Source: Enoplolaimus lenunculus
Lineage: Eukaryota > Nematoda > Enoplea > Enoplida > Thoracostomopsidae
Direction: 5' to 3'
Assembly: GCA_030248215.1 (NCBI GenBank)
Contig: JASANG010000320.1
Coordinates: forward strand, 1 to 64,000
Length of the DNA: 64,000 nt
The notes beneath the pieces were generated by a model. The model was not told the origin of the DNA and ran no database searches. It worked only from the letters and a program-made list of their open reading frames with translations. Of this stretch, positions 49,251 to 60,799 are shown piece after piece (positions within the stretch are counted from its first letter, which is position 1; each line of letters starts with the position of its first letter). The position numbers and the translations under genes were made by a program.

Positions 49251-49464
49251 GGTCAATGTAAAGAACAGAGGCGGAAAAGTATTATAAGCGTATTCCTTAG
49301 CCTAAGCCTAAGCCTAAGCCTAAGCGTAAGCGTAAGAATGAGTTTATTCATAAGCCTAAGCCTAAGTCTAAGCCTAAGCCAAGCAAAACAATTTGTCTAA
49401 AGCTTAAGTTTACTCTATTCTAGTCTCACAGATAAACGTTCCGCCCCTGATCTTTACATGGGTC
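49251..49464 (-). mobile_element. Family A MITE
   Basis: GGTCAATGTAAAGAACAGAG and CCCCTGATCTTTACATGGGT ends, flanked by CGGTAAAT and CTGTAAGT (6 of 8 match). GCCTAA run in the core. Confidence 0.8.
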
Positions 49465-51258
49465 CTGTAAGTTCAGGAAGAGCAGGGTAATACAGAAATT
49501 ATTTGCTATATTCAAAGACTGTTGACAATCTAAAAGGATGTCAAAAGATTCAAATTTTTTAGTTATCTCTCCGCAGTCGATTTTCAATGATTGGTGCCAT
49601 CCCGAATCGTGGCAAGGCGCCAAATCAGTTAATTGACCATAACTCGTGAACCAATCGTCTGATTGTATAATTTCACGCACGATTCAACTCAGCGCCACAA
49701 GTTGCTCCGAGGCTCTTAGAAATAAGATTTTTGACACTTGCAACGTTCAAACTTTAATGTGAAATGATGAGCAGTGGCCAGGGCATATACAACGAGTGAC
49801 AGGGAAATATATTTCCCCGAAAGTCGTCGAAACACTCGAAACGACACTTTTTCAAATTCTGGCTGCGCGCCCTGATCTGAGGAGGTCATAAGAAACTCAA
49901 ATTTGCTATAAATTTTCAAAGTTGCACCGTTTTTGGACAAATTGGTTACGGGAAATAGCCGCAAAGACGTCAAAAATTTCATGTGGCGTTATTCGGGTAC
50001 CACATAATTAACAAGCGAGACAAAGCTTTTTAGTGGTTTGACTAACTTATTACATGTCTCAGCATCTACCCTTAAACTTGCAACATGAAGCACAGGTAGT
50101 TCCTTGAGCGTTTCTTAGGTTTAATATGGCAGTTACGGCGCCGGATCAAGTTGGAATGTATCATTCGAATTTTGACCTTGAAAGACCCGGCTCCTATTTG
50201 TAGAACAGAATAAAATATCAAAAGATTAAGCAATGTTCATATTTGCGCATAAACAGTTTGTTCTGTTTTTTGTCTACAGATTTTTAGAAACTAGCGTTCA
50301 TTAATAAAATTGTATTGCAAGAACAGACGATGATCACTAATACAACTTATGTAAGTTTTGAAAGCAGGTACAGTTATTAAAGAGTAGATTATTAAATTCA
50401 GAGGAAAGATAACAAGTAAAATTTCATTTTAATCCAAAACATGACTGTACTAAAATTGATTATTATATATTAAACTTCATTTAACTCGTTGTATAGCTTC
50501 AGTGAGTCGCTGCAACATTTTTGCTTGATCCACTATTTAAGAGTGTGTAAATGAGACAGTTGTCCTCAGGCTGACTGGTAACTTGTCAAACCTGCTAAAA
50601 TTTAGCTCACTCAACAAAATTTAAATTCTACGTTTTTTTAATTATGTTGCGGTCTGTTCAACTTCAAATATCGCAGAAAACAGAAACTGACATTAACTGT
50701 ATTGCAGGAAATTAAAATACCTAACGCCACTGGCACAAAAACGTACCAATTTCATATCCTAAACACTCATTCTCGTCCAAACGCTGTAAATATTTGACAA
50801 GACATCAAATGAAACCAATATTACAATTATATATGTGTTGTGCATATGCAAATGATTATCTTTTATCGTACAACCATCAAAACACGACCTCGCTGAGATG
50901 AGTTTGCGAAAAAGGACATATTTCCTGTCGAAATTTCTGTCCAGAATAAATTACTCTTAAAAGTGTTTAAAATAATCTTGTGCATTTAAAATGTCCAAAA
51001 GTTCCGAAATGAAATACTGCCCGCTCTTAAAAGCACTACGTTTTACATATCGTTATATATACAGAAAGTATTGTATTAATTTCGATACACATTCTATACG
51101 CTTGCCAACATTTTTGACGGTAAGGGGACGTCGCTGATGCAGGAATTATATTCCCGATGTAAACGGTTTGTGCCAACAAACCGGTGTCACCCCCCCCTCC
51201 CCCCTTCCCCCACTAGGTACGAAAAACGCACGACAGTCGTCTTTGGTTTGTGTTTTAG

Positions 51259-54200
51259 GCGTTGTACCTGACTATCTTGTTAGCATTGTCTAGCCTTTTC
51301 ACTATTGCCCAATGCCAAAGTTCGTTTGCTGAGTCAGTACTGATCACTGGTGCCAATCGAGGTCAAGGGCTTGAATGGGTTCGGCAATTAGTCGCGCTTG
51401 AAGAGCCACCCGAATATATATTTGCGACCGCGAGAGTTACAAATAACACAAGAGTATGCCATCTTATTTTTTAAGTTTATACAAATCGGGTTCGGTTATG
51501 GAATATAGTTTGGATTTTCCACATACAAGTGGAAAGATCGGCATCGGCTCCTATATCCCGCTCCCGCAGTTTTTGGACAGACTATAAAAACGTTGTTTCC
51601 AGGCTTTAAAGCATACAACCTGCCGGATCTTAAAAAATTTTCGCTCGCTTTTTTGGGGATAATGCATAATCTGAGACAACAGGAAAAATTACGGTATGCT
51701 ACATTATATTAAATATATATCGGGGTGCAACCGGAAATTTACAATACCGGAACCGGAACAGGAAAGTTGAAAAATACGGAACCGGAATCGGAGCCGGAAC
51801 GGGAAAACAAAAAATACTTGTTGCCGAAAAACTTATTTTTAACGTTATTTTATAATACTAAAATCCTGAAACAAATGCAGTAGCTGGAAACATGATAAAT
51901 TATGTAGTATGGCACAAAGTGAAAATTTTGGCAATTACACGCTTAGTCAATTTTAGGAAAACAAGTTAGAATAATATGAAAATTTTTCTTAAATTTTCGA
52001 AAGAGCCAATTTTCTGTACTGAAAATACTGGAAAATGCCGGCGAAAAAATACCGGATTTATTACCGGAGCCGGATAGTTAAAAATACCGGATTTCGGATG
52101 CACCCTGATATATATATATAGATATATATACGTTATATTTTTAGTATTTGTACAAGCTGAATGAAATAGCCGAAGCATCAACACAATCCAAAGTTATAAT
52201 TTTAAAATTAGGTAACGCATTTTCAAAATAATTTGCGCGTATTTCTTGATGCTCATGTTGACAATTGGGGCTTGTCGACTCGATAACTTTAAGCTTCTGG
52301 AAGTCACTCCAACGCTATTCATGCTTACGCTTACTCGTAGTTTAGGTTTAGGCTTATGCTTAGTGGGAAAACCCTTATAGTTAACAGTGTTATATTTATT
52401 TGCACGACAAAAGGTGAAAAATGCTTTGTGTTTGACAGGTTTTGAACGGTTGTATCTACGTTGGTCAGTGTTTTCGTGGAATTATCTATCACTTTTCAGT
52501 GTTCAGCTGATCATGATTAAAAACAAATATCAATATTCCAAATAAAGCTATAGAAAGCATTTACGCTTAAGATTATGCTTAACCCTTTCTCACATGAATA
52601 TTTTCTATTTCCCCTGAGACCTACTTTTATGCTAGGATTCCAACTCCATTGACTGGAGTAGGAGGCGTATACCATCACCACTCGGCTATAGGAGCTCGAG
52701 GCTCGAGCCCGAGGGGGCTCTCACGTCTTGTGTTGATTTAGTACTATGTATACGCGTTGCAATTATTAAACACGGTGCGATATATACTATTTAACGTATA
52801 TACACTGCGCTGAGTTGCCTACAGGCAACTCAATGTGACAAAGGGTTAAGCTTTATATAAAGTTTACGCGCATCATCAGGCTTAGGTTTACACGTTTGAG
52901 CTCGAGACTTTTTGTTCGATTAAACGCTTTAGATGTAACAAACGAAACAGATATTGATAACGTATCGGCAACGTTGCGAAACGAACTTGGGGAACGCGGC
53001 CTGAATGTAATCATTAATAACGCTGGATATTTTGACCGCTCAACGGGAAGTTTGTACACGACAACATCAGAATCAATGTTACACACGTTTCAAGTTAACG
53101 CGGTTGGACCGTTGCTTATCACACGGGTAAATGGATTTTCCACAGCAACTTGCGTACACAGTGTCACAGTTGAGATTTAAGCTTAGGAATGCGCTTTGGA
53201 TATTTTTTAACCGCAACTGTTTCATTCCTTCCAACGTAATATTCTGCCGGCGATTTTATGGACATCTCTGAACATTGGCTGTTCAGCATGTAGACGTAAC
53301 GTTTACCGAAACGAAATTAGAGAACCTTAAGAACGCGCAGAAAACGCAAAAACAACCAAAACTATTCAAAATTCTGCTAAGCAGGTGACACACTTTTACG
53401 ATCGTCCCATCGTCATTTTTAGCACAAGTATAGCTTCGAAATAGGTTTCCTTTAAAATAACTCACGGTAACTTGCAATTTGTTTAAACTTTTGAAAATAA
53501 TTAAGCCGTTTATTGAACTAAAAGATTAATAGTTTAAGTTGATCGCATAACGCACTAGTATGTATCTGTTAAAAGAGTGCGTTGAACAGAACAAGTCAGG
53601 AACACTAGTGAAAAAATATTTTAAATTTGCTATGCGGTTGGGTTGCACGCGGCGATTCAATTGTGTTGCCGAACGTCGATGCACGAGGCAAGACAGGCGT
53701 TAAGATAGTCAAACTCGAACAGGGTCTCAACAAAATTTATCTTTTGATCATATTAACCCGAGGCGAACGTAGGGAAAATGTGAGAAGCGCAATGTCAATT
53801 ACAAACGACACAAACCGGTTGAAACAAAAACCGCCGAAGTTTGGAAATACGCCATGGTTTTTGCTAGCTTTGCTTGCGAGTTTTTGATTCTATTCTACCG
53901 TACGGTGATTCTTTTAATGGCCTCACACACCACATAGACATGAAAATAACCGTTAAGTTTATAAATGTTAACAAATTTTCTCGCTTGCCGCGCTCAAAAG
54001 CCTACAGTCTGAGTTTAAATAAAATAACTCTCCTGAAATGAAATATTCAAGAATGGTAAAAATGTTTTGGAGTGAGGTACGCCGTACCCTGCCTCTCTTG
54101 GTTAAAAAACGTGAAGATTGTATAAGCTTTCACCTAAAATATGAGCGCTCCGCTGCTTTAGCAGAAAATGCCAAAAAAATTCGAGCTGCGCGCGAAGCGT

Positions 54201-55951
54201 GCTTCATTTTAACCATGGGTTCACTTTCTAGATCCACCGTTTTGCAACATTGGTGTGGAATCGTTTTTTGAAAGGATGTCTTCACAGCAAACACGAGCAG
54301 TGTGCTCGGATAACCTCAGATTAACCCCTGAAAAATTTTGGATCCATCCTACGTTGGCTGCCCCTACCCTGCAGTTTGGTGAAAGCGCCCACCCCTGTCT
54401 ACTTCGGCACTTGGGTACTCCTCCCGCAAAGCAAAACTAGCGCATGAAACTTTTTCTTTTACAACTTTGTATAAAAAAGAACATGGGACGTGTGTGAGGG
54501 GAGGGATAAGTTTGAGTAAAGCCTGCTCTTTTACCGTCGGCCCGTAATTAATGCTTGCCACGGGAAATCAGCCCCTTTTGAAAAGCTTTGGTCCGCCTAG
54601 AAAACTTTCAATCTTTCGTGCAAGTCATTGAAAACACTTGTATGCCACTCCTGGAAAATTTTTGGGGACCCATAGCAGGGTGAGCCGGCTACGGGCTTGT
54701 TAACAGTCCCACCGAAAAATGAAACCGTCCCAAAAGTAACATGGATCCACTTTTTAATATTTTCAGCAAAGCAAGCTGGATTTCGAATAAGTTTGTTTCA
54801 GAAATTAGCCCCGCTTCTAAAGACAGCAGCGACTCGATATGGAATCCGGGAAGGGACCGGAACCCGAATGAGTATTGCACGTTCCGGTGTGATCAATATC
54901 AGTTCAGTAATGGGGTCAATTACACGAAGTTCTGGCGGATATTACAGCTACCGGATGTCAAAGGTATAATTTACTTAGTTAAAAAAATATGCACACATTT
55001 GCATTATGGTTACGCACCGGAAAAACCAACGGAAAAATGTTTTTTCTGTTATTTTTCCGATTTTTTTCGAGGGGTGGAAAAAACTAAAAAACTTTTTACA
55101 AAATTTTTCTAGCATATGGCAAGCGTGGCCAATGTAAAGAACGGGGACGGAACAGTAGTATAAGCGTATTCCTTAGCCTAAGCCTAAACATATGCCTCAG
55201 CCTAAAGTCTAAGCAAAAAATTAGTGTAAAAATTAAGCTCAATTTGTTCCAGTTCCACAGAAAAACGTTCCGTTCCTGGTTTGATTGGACAGACCAGACA
55301 TTTCTTGCCCATTGTGTTCTCTGTACCCGCGAGCAGACGTAACTTCTGAGAATCTGCGAAATTTGGTCACCCGACAAATTGTCGCCCGACTGTGGCGTAA
55401 GCCTTAACCTAACCATAGTCGTAAGCATAATCCCAGTCATAATGATGAATGACAAATTGTAAAGTCGACAACATTTTGGATTACCAATTGTCGGTTGACG
55501 AGTTGTTGGCGGCGAACTGATGTGATACTAATTTCTGTTAGATTGCTCATAAATTTACGTTGTAAGGATCTGTACGAAGGTTTTAAACTTACAAGCAAGG
55601 TTGAAAATTTTCTAGGGAGAGGCCATAATTATTCCAGGGGGGGGGGCGTGAGACTCTTTCCACCTTCTGCTACGGGCCTGCACACGTACGAGTTGTGAGT
55701 GCAAAACATTGTTTTTGATATTTTAGGCAGCACTAAACATGGCTACAAAATCAATGGCCGAAGATCTTAAATCAAACGGAATAATGGTCGTCGCATTTCA
55801 TCCTGGCTGGGTCCGAACTCGAATGGGTGGGATCAACGCCAAGATTGAAGCAACAGACGCCGTTCGTAGTATGTTACGCACTGTAACTGCGCTCGATGAA
55901 ACGAATACAGGAGGATATTTTAATCGGCTTGGTGTGCCTATTGAATATTGA
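51259..55951 (+). CDS. Short-chain dehydrogenase/reductase (sniffer/C-factor-like), multi-exon, 5' end unresolved
   Basis: Supported exons: 51259-51453 (after a TTTTAG acceptor), one ending at 53126 and starting near 52880-52907, 54802-54963, and 55727-55951 (stop TGA). Seen in order: a hydrophobic signal-like stretch (LTILLALSSLF), the NAD(P)-binding TGANRGQG, NALDVT, INNAG, NAVGPLLITR joined to KLAPLLKTAA, INISSVMGS with the catalytic Ser, YRMSK (YxxxK catalytic pair), HPGWVRTRMGG and the end EY. This is a classical SDR resembling carbonyl-reductase-like sniffer/C-factor proteins; it should reduce or oxidise a carbonyl or alcohol with NAD(P)(H), substrate unknown. Exon 51259 starts in phase 0 without an ATG, so an upstream exon must exist. 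The phases of 51453 and of exon 52.9 kb do not match, and 12-15 residues are missing compared with the family, so a short exon lies unseen between them. The signal-like N-terminus is unusual for cytosolic relatives. Confidence 0.85.
51721..52107. mobile_element. Family H hAT-like element with CCGGAA-rich ends (SDR intron)
   Basis: CGGGGTGCAACCGGAAATTT start, CGGATGCACCCTG end. CCGGAA/CCGGAG hexamers cluster near both ends. ATATATAT lies on both sides, weak as evidence because the site is AT-rich. Confidence 0.75.
52579..52849 (-). mobile_element. Family D element in the SDR intron
   Basis: Complete copy in reverse orientation with TTAACCCTTTCTCACATGAA at the left and GGGTTAA at the right. 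It ends 30-60 bases before the SDR exon at 52.9 kb. Confidence 0.8.
54538..54700 (-). mobile_element. Family E MITE in SDR intron
   Basis: CGGCCCGTAATTAATGC start, TTTCAATCTTTCGTGCAAG middle, GAGCCGGCTACGGGCTTG end. Followed at 54700-54755 by a scrap of A2 (CCCAAAAGTAACATGGATCC). Confidence 0.65.
55127..55280 (-). mobile_element. Family A MITE in SDR intron, right end lost
   Basis: GGCCAATGTAAAGAACGGGG start and GCCTAAGCCTAAAC core; it stops after CGTTCCGTTCCTG. Confidence 0.65.
55358..55515. mobile_element. Family C element in SDR intron, diverged
   Basis: CCCGACAAATTGTCGCCCGAC and ACCAATTGTCGGTTGACG ends, CCTTAACCTAACC core. Confidence 0.5.
55575..55682 (+). mobile_element. Family E fragment in SDR intron
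   Basis: ACAAGCAAGGTTGAAAATTT to TGCTACGGGCCTG; left half missing. Confidence 0.65.
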
Positions 55952-56109
55952 TATTTTTTAAGTAAAATTGGTGTAAATATTCTTTCAAGCTCGTTTTAGG
56001 TATACTGGATTAATGTTAGTGATCCGAAACACCGTGGCAAATCCAGTAATTCTCGATGGATCAATCCGAGGTTGATAGAGCACTCTCTTCCCGACCAAAC
56101 CCTGATGAA

Positions 56110-56115
56110 AATAAA
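56110..56115 (+). terminator. Candidate poly(A) signal AATAAA of the SDR gene
   Basis: AATAAA lies 159 bases after the SDR stop codon at 55951, before the foldback element. Confidence 0.35.
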
Positions 56116-56354
56116 TGCCAATTGCAACGGGAATTGTGAACTGCCGGACCGAAAGGATGAAACCGGCCTTGCGCAAAACAGCAATTGCGTCTCAGACTTA
56201 TTATTTGGGGCTGCGTGGATTCTGGCTGTTCCATTTTTGAAGTCAGAAATTTTTGCATAGGTAATATATAAAATGGCAATTTTTTTATGAAAACCTGTTA
56301 AAGTTCCTGTCATACATATTACTAAATTTTGGGATCAGCTGCTTCGCCCTTGGC

Positions 56355-56967
56355 AATATATATGTCGTGCCCCGAACAGCCACTTGCCACAATTGGCAAC
56401 TAGAACGTCCCAAACGACACTTTCTGTTCGGGGCAGCCCAAACAACTAACCGAAATGCAGACTAATTTTGATTGGTTGCTCAGGTTTCAATTTATTCGGG
56501 AGCACTAACTTCACAGTAGATATTTGCCTTCACCATATGTTTGTAAATCATAAACTAAACAAGGTTTACATATGTGAAGGATTACAAAGATGCAGTTTGT
56601 TTGTCTAATCAAAACTATAGAAATAAAAATAGCATTACCCACATAACGTTGTATTCGATTAAACATGACGGCACATGCTAACACAGCTTCATTTGTTTTC
56701 TATATAATCCTTGTTTAGTTAATACTTTACAAATACACTGAAGCCAAAAAATTATGGTGCAAGTGAATTTTCTCGAACGCAGTCAAGCCTGAACATCCAA
56801 TCACAAACAGTTTGTATTCCACCAGCTATTTGGTCCGTATAATACTCAATCTTCCAATCAAGTTTGTATTCCAGTAGTTGTTTGGGCTGATCTAAACAGC
56901 AGTTGTTGTTTGAGACGTCTCTGTTGCCAACTGGGGCAAACAGCTGTGTGGGGCACGACATATATTA
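56355..56967. mobile_element. Foldback element between the convergent SDR and SLC5-like genes
   Basis: ATATGTCGTGCCCCGAACAG at the left pairs with the right end CTGTGTGGGGCACGACATAT. Inverted similarity runs about 110 bases inwards (TTGGCAAC, GCCCAAACAACTA, TTGATTGG blocks). A smaller inner hairpin sits at 56528-56580. No protein found inside. Confidence 0.75.
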
Positions 56968-56985
56968 CATCTTAACGTATCAGAT

Positions 56986-56991
56986 TTTATT
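56986..56991 (-). terminator. Candidate poly(A) signal AATAAA of the SLC5-like gene
   Basis: AATAAA on the minus strand about 140 bases past the stop codon at 57130, just outside the end of the foldback element at 56355-56967. Confidence 0.4.
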
Positions 56992-57129
56992 TCTGGGAAA
57001 ACACAAACAATAAATGAGATAAACACGAATATTTATACCCCTGTCTAGTATAGGTTCACTATTAACAAAACCCGAAACTTTGAAAACATACATCTAACTT
57101 TTGGATCCGTGTTTTGGTTGAAAAATACT

Positions 57130-57995
57130 TCACTGGTGATTACGATTTGCTCGGCGCAGGGTTTCATAAAGTTTCACATTGCTATAATGAGTATCTGGTA
57201 GCAACTGATCAGGGTCACTCATATCGTCATTAATATCAAAAACCGATGCCCCCAAACTACCCTCTGGCACTTCACCGGTTGCGAAACCGTTTTGAATAGT
57301 CAAATTTCCATTTTCAATCCATGACTGTGGCCGATAAAATCCACCCCCATCGCTTCCTGGGGTTGCTCCCATTAAACTCATCCGACACCACAAATAGCCA
57401 GGACTTGCCGTAGAAGCAGTTCGCCGGTATTGGCGCCTGCTCCGTAGCCTGTGAAATCCCAAATTACCGTTTGGGTCGCATTGAAATTTTGATGCAGTTG
57501 ACAGATTTGATGCCCAAATAGTGCCGCAATTTGATACGGAGCAGGAGACTAGATTCCAGTCAAGGTAGTAAACATCGGAACAGCCACCAGATATAATACT
57601 AAACAGAAAACCTACTAAAAATGTGACCAGTGCCGATATGAAGCATCCTAATAAGACAGTAGTGTTATAGAATCCTATTGATTGTTCATGAAACCGACTC
57701 GATTCTGATTTGTTAAAAACTGACCATACAGGAGATGTTAAGTTGATTTTGGAAATTGACCAATAAAAATCTGTTAAATTGTCCAATTTTGCCTTTTCCA
57801 CTGCTGATGTTAAAAATGTTCTATTTAGATTAAACGATTCTGTTGTGTTTTCCGTAGACTCGGATGCTATTGGCTGCTCAGGAAACAGGCTCGATTCTGA
57901 TTGGTTGGAATCCAAAAAAGGAAGATGTGTTAAGTTGCCTAAATTTGAATTTTCGACTGTTGTTGTTAACATTGCTGTATTTTGATTTAACGATT

Positions 57996-58044
<49 letters not shown>

Positions 58045-60561
58045 CGTCGTCGTCGTCGTAGTCGTCGTTGTTGTTATTGATGTTGTTATTGTTGCTGCTG
58101 TTGTTGAACAATTTATTCCTATTTGCTGTTCAAAAAATTGGCTCGATTCAGATTGGCTGGAATTCGACCAACGAGAATTTCTTATATTTTTTAATTTAGA
58201 ATTTTCGACTGGACGCGTTGAAAATGCTTTAATTTGATTAGAAGATTCGGTGTTGTTGCTATCTGACCCTATTTGCTTTTTACTGTTTGGCTCTACAAAC
58301 TGTGGAACGGTCCTGGGTTGAAGATCTATCACAAAATTGCTCTGATTTGGCTTCAAACTATTAATTTCGTTTAAGCTGTCGATTAAACTTTGCCGTAAAC
58401 TGGTCCTGTTGCCAAAATTTGAGCCTAGTTTCAGTTCAAACATTCCAGATATATTCTTGCCATTTTTCAGTTGAGACACCGTTGGAAATTCCTCAGACAA
58501 AGCGTTAGACTGATTAGCTTTGAAAGTGTTCCAGTTTAAACTGGCGTTCAGTTGGTTGTCAGTGCGGTTATTTATGTCAGAAACGTCGCTTTGTAGCTGT
58601 GTCAAATTTGTGAAATTTTGTCGGCCAAAATTTAGCTCAAATATTTCTAGGTCTAACTTTTTTGAAAGATTGTGGTTTACGGTGGATTTACTGTGATAAT
58701 TGGGCGAGGTACTGTAGTTTAATAGCTCAACGGAAACTGTTTTAATGCTATCGTTTTTAGTCACATTACTGATAGTAATGTTAGAAATATTGGAGAATAA
58801 CTTCGTTAGATTATCAGATGATGGCTCGTAAATTAAATTGAAACTTCCGCTGCCAAAATTTAAATTTTGTGTCGTAAAGGGCAAGGTGTAGAATGCAGTC
58901 AGCACTAGCGTGCCTGCTGTTAACCCGATAAGTGTTCCGGTTGCATTAGAGCATGGACAAACCGCTGCCAGCAGTAACGCACCAATCAAAGGACCGCAAA
59001 TGCATCCAGCCAATAGGAAACCATTTGGAGGTAAGACAAAATGACAAATAGTTCCGTTAGCCAATAAGATTGCACCAAGCGTAAAAACAATAACACCTAC
59101 AAAAATTGATCCAATCCAATATCGCGATTTCCACTCTTGTTGTTGATCTGTGCGCAACTGTTGAATTTCATGTAAAAGACGAGGTTGTATCCTGCAGAAT
59201 TGAAAACCATTTAGGATATTTTCGCTGATTAACATGGAAGTTGTATAGATTTTGTATGATAAACTAAAGCCTATCACGGCAAACAGGAGACCTCCGATTA
59301 ACCATCGGAACGCCAGACTTCCGTCATAAGGCGTGTAGAGCGTGATTAGCGATGAAACTAGATCTGCAATTTGCTTAGGGCTCCTAATTCGTTTTGAAAT
59401 TCTATCAGTAGGGGGTACAATGTTCTCTGTTAGGTTGTGACGTAGGGGATGATGCTGACCAAAGAGTGTTGACAATCCACTGAACATTGTTATAGGGTAG
59501 AACCAAACACCAAATGAAACCCCGATGAGAAACAATGAACAAACGGCAGTCAAGAGAAATACGGCACGAGCTCTGGCTAAGGACCATCTTGAGAAGGTAT
59601 AGGCAGTGACGGCTACCTGGTCACAGACTAAGGTATAAACGAATACAACCAAAGAGCCACAAGAAATAGTTGCAACGGAAAGCCATGAGTATTCCACCCC
59701 GTGTTCCTGAGGTCCTCCCTCGTTTACCGTAGCCAAGTTGCTGGTAATCACCAAGAGTTGGGTTAGGTTCACGTCAGACTCAAGGAGTTCAGCATTTGTT
59801 GTAGCGTTAAGCTTATTTCGACCAACCAAAACTAATAACCCAATAACCGAGGTCGCGTAAAATAAGCTCATTGCGAAATAAATTTTAGACTGACTAAAGC
59901 AAGCTGTAATTGTAATTAATCCAATTATCACACAGCTTAGTAGCGTTAATGGGAGCTCTTCTGACAGGGGGTGCAGCAAAAATGTAGGATCTGTCAAATG
60001 TGTTTGAGTGAAGTTTTCCATTTGTCTTCCCATAGCACAGTCGGTTGAATTTGTTGTGTAAGCTGTCCCCACGCTAAACATTAACACTGCTAATAGAACG
60101 CAGTAAATTACATTAATTGCAATATTAATGCAGCCAGCCACAGTTGTAACACAGTTAACCAGTTGAATATTATTCATTACTCCGAGTCTGCGCGTCAAAT
60201 ATTGAGTCACAGTGATTGGTTGAGCATAATGAATAACTGGTAAAAGTATCCAATAGCAAATCGCGATCGAAATTACATAACTAGCCAAAATTAAACCTAA
60301 CAGCAGGGGTTGTTGATATGTTTGAGATACGATATACGGAACAGATATTACGGCATGAGGACCCCAATGAGCTAACGCGGTCCCGAGTGAAATTAATATT
60401 TGAGGATACAATTGTAAAGTATGAGCTGTGCGGTTGGTGAAACTTGAGATGAGTGCGTAAGCAATGCTTGTAATTGCAGTAAAAGCAGTCGGAATGATTA
60501 GTAAAGAAATGTATATTATATAATTAGGAATAATTACTTCATTATTAGTAGTATTATTCAT
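57130..60561 (-). CDS. SLC5/SSS-family sodium:solute symporter-like protein with giant Asn/Thr/Ser-rich extracellular loop
   Basis: A single 1143-codon frame without introns. About 12 hydrophobic segments lie in residues 13-561. The stretch 523-542 (GPLIGALLLAAVCPCSNATG, then LIGLTAG) matches the TM11-TM12 hallmark of SLC5 SMVT/SMCT-type carriers (GPL.G....G...P.AN..G..VGL..G). A last segment at about 962-991 (LLGCFISALVTFLVGFLF, then SIISGG) matches the family's final helix. Relatives have a loop of some tens of residues between these; here it is about 400 residues (562-960), rich in Asn, Ser and Thr with many NxS/T sequons, repeated blocks and a poly-Thr run (about 818-857). A 150-residue polar tail follows. 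It probably sits in the plasma membrane with a heavily glycosylated outer loop. Na+ coupling and substrate are unproven; the first half is divergent. A family-A MITE lies 75 bp upstream of the ATG. Lack of introns suggests an old retrocopy or intron loss. Confidence 0.78.
57990..58106 (-). repeat. ACN-type trinucleotide run coding poly-threonine in the SLC5-like gene
   Basis: TGT/CGT repeats on the plus strand read as ACA, ACG and ACT threonine codons on the gene strand. Confidence 0.9.
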
Positions 60562-60636
60562 AGTTTAATAGTATTCTTATAGAAAATACTAAATTTTGGT
60601 TAATTTGAATTTTGCCTTATGTACATTCCGCAATAA

Positions 60637-60799
60637 GGCCAATGTAAAGAACAGGGGCGGAACAGTATTATAAGCATATTCATAAGCCTAAGCCTAAACC
60701 TAAGCCTAATCCAAGCAAAAAAAATGTCTAAAGCTGAAGCTTACTCTGTTGTAGTCCCACAGAAAAACTTACCGCCCGTGATCTTTATATATATGGGCC
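60637..60799 (-). mobile_element. Family A MITE 75 bp upstream of the SLC5-like start codon
   Basis: Flanked by CGCAATAA (60629-60636) and CACAATAA (60800-60807). GCCTAA core. Lies in the presumed promoter or 5'UTR of the minus-strand gene. Confidence 0.85.

Larger units (their letters stand above)
45857..51258. other. Gene-poor interval upstream of the SDR gene
   Basis: Apart from MITEs A, C and E, nothing is recognised. It must contain the missing first exon of the SDR gene, which I could not place. A minus-strand frame at 45848-46177 has fairly normal composition but no family signature. Confidence 0.45.

Noticed and set aside
53627-54440. Several plus-strand frames inside the SDR intron
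   Set aside because: No family signature, and they lie between exons that join in phase (53126 to 54802).
57864-58111. Frames with poly-Leu or poly-Asn opposite the SLC5-like gene
   Set aside because: Other-frame readings of the trinucleotide run inside a well supported gene.
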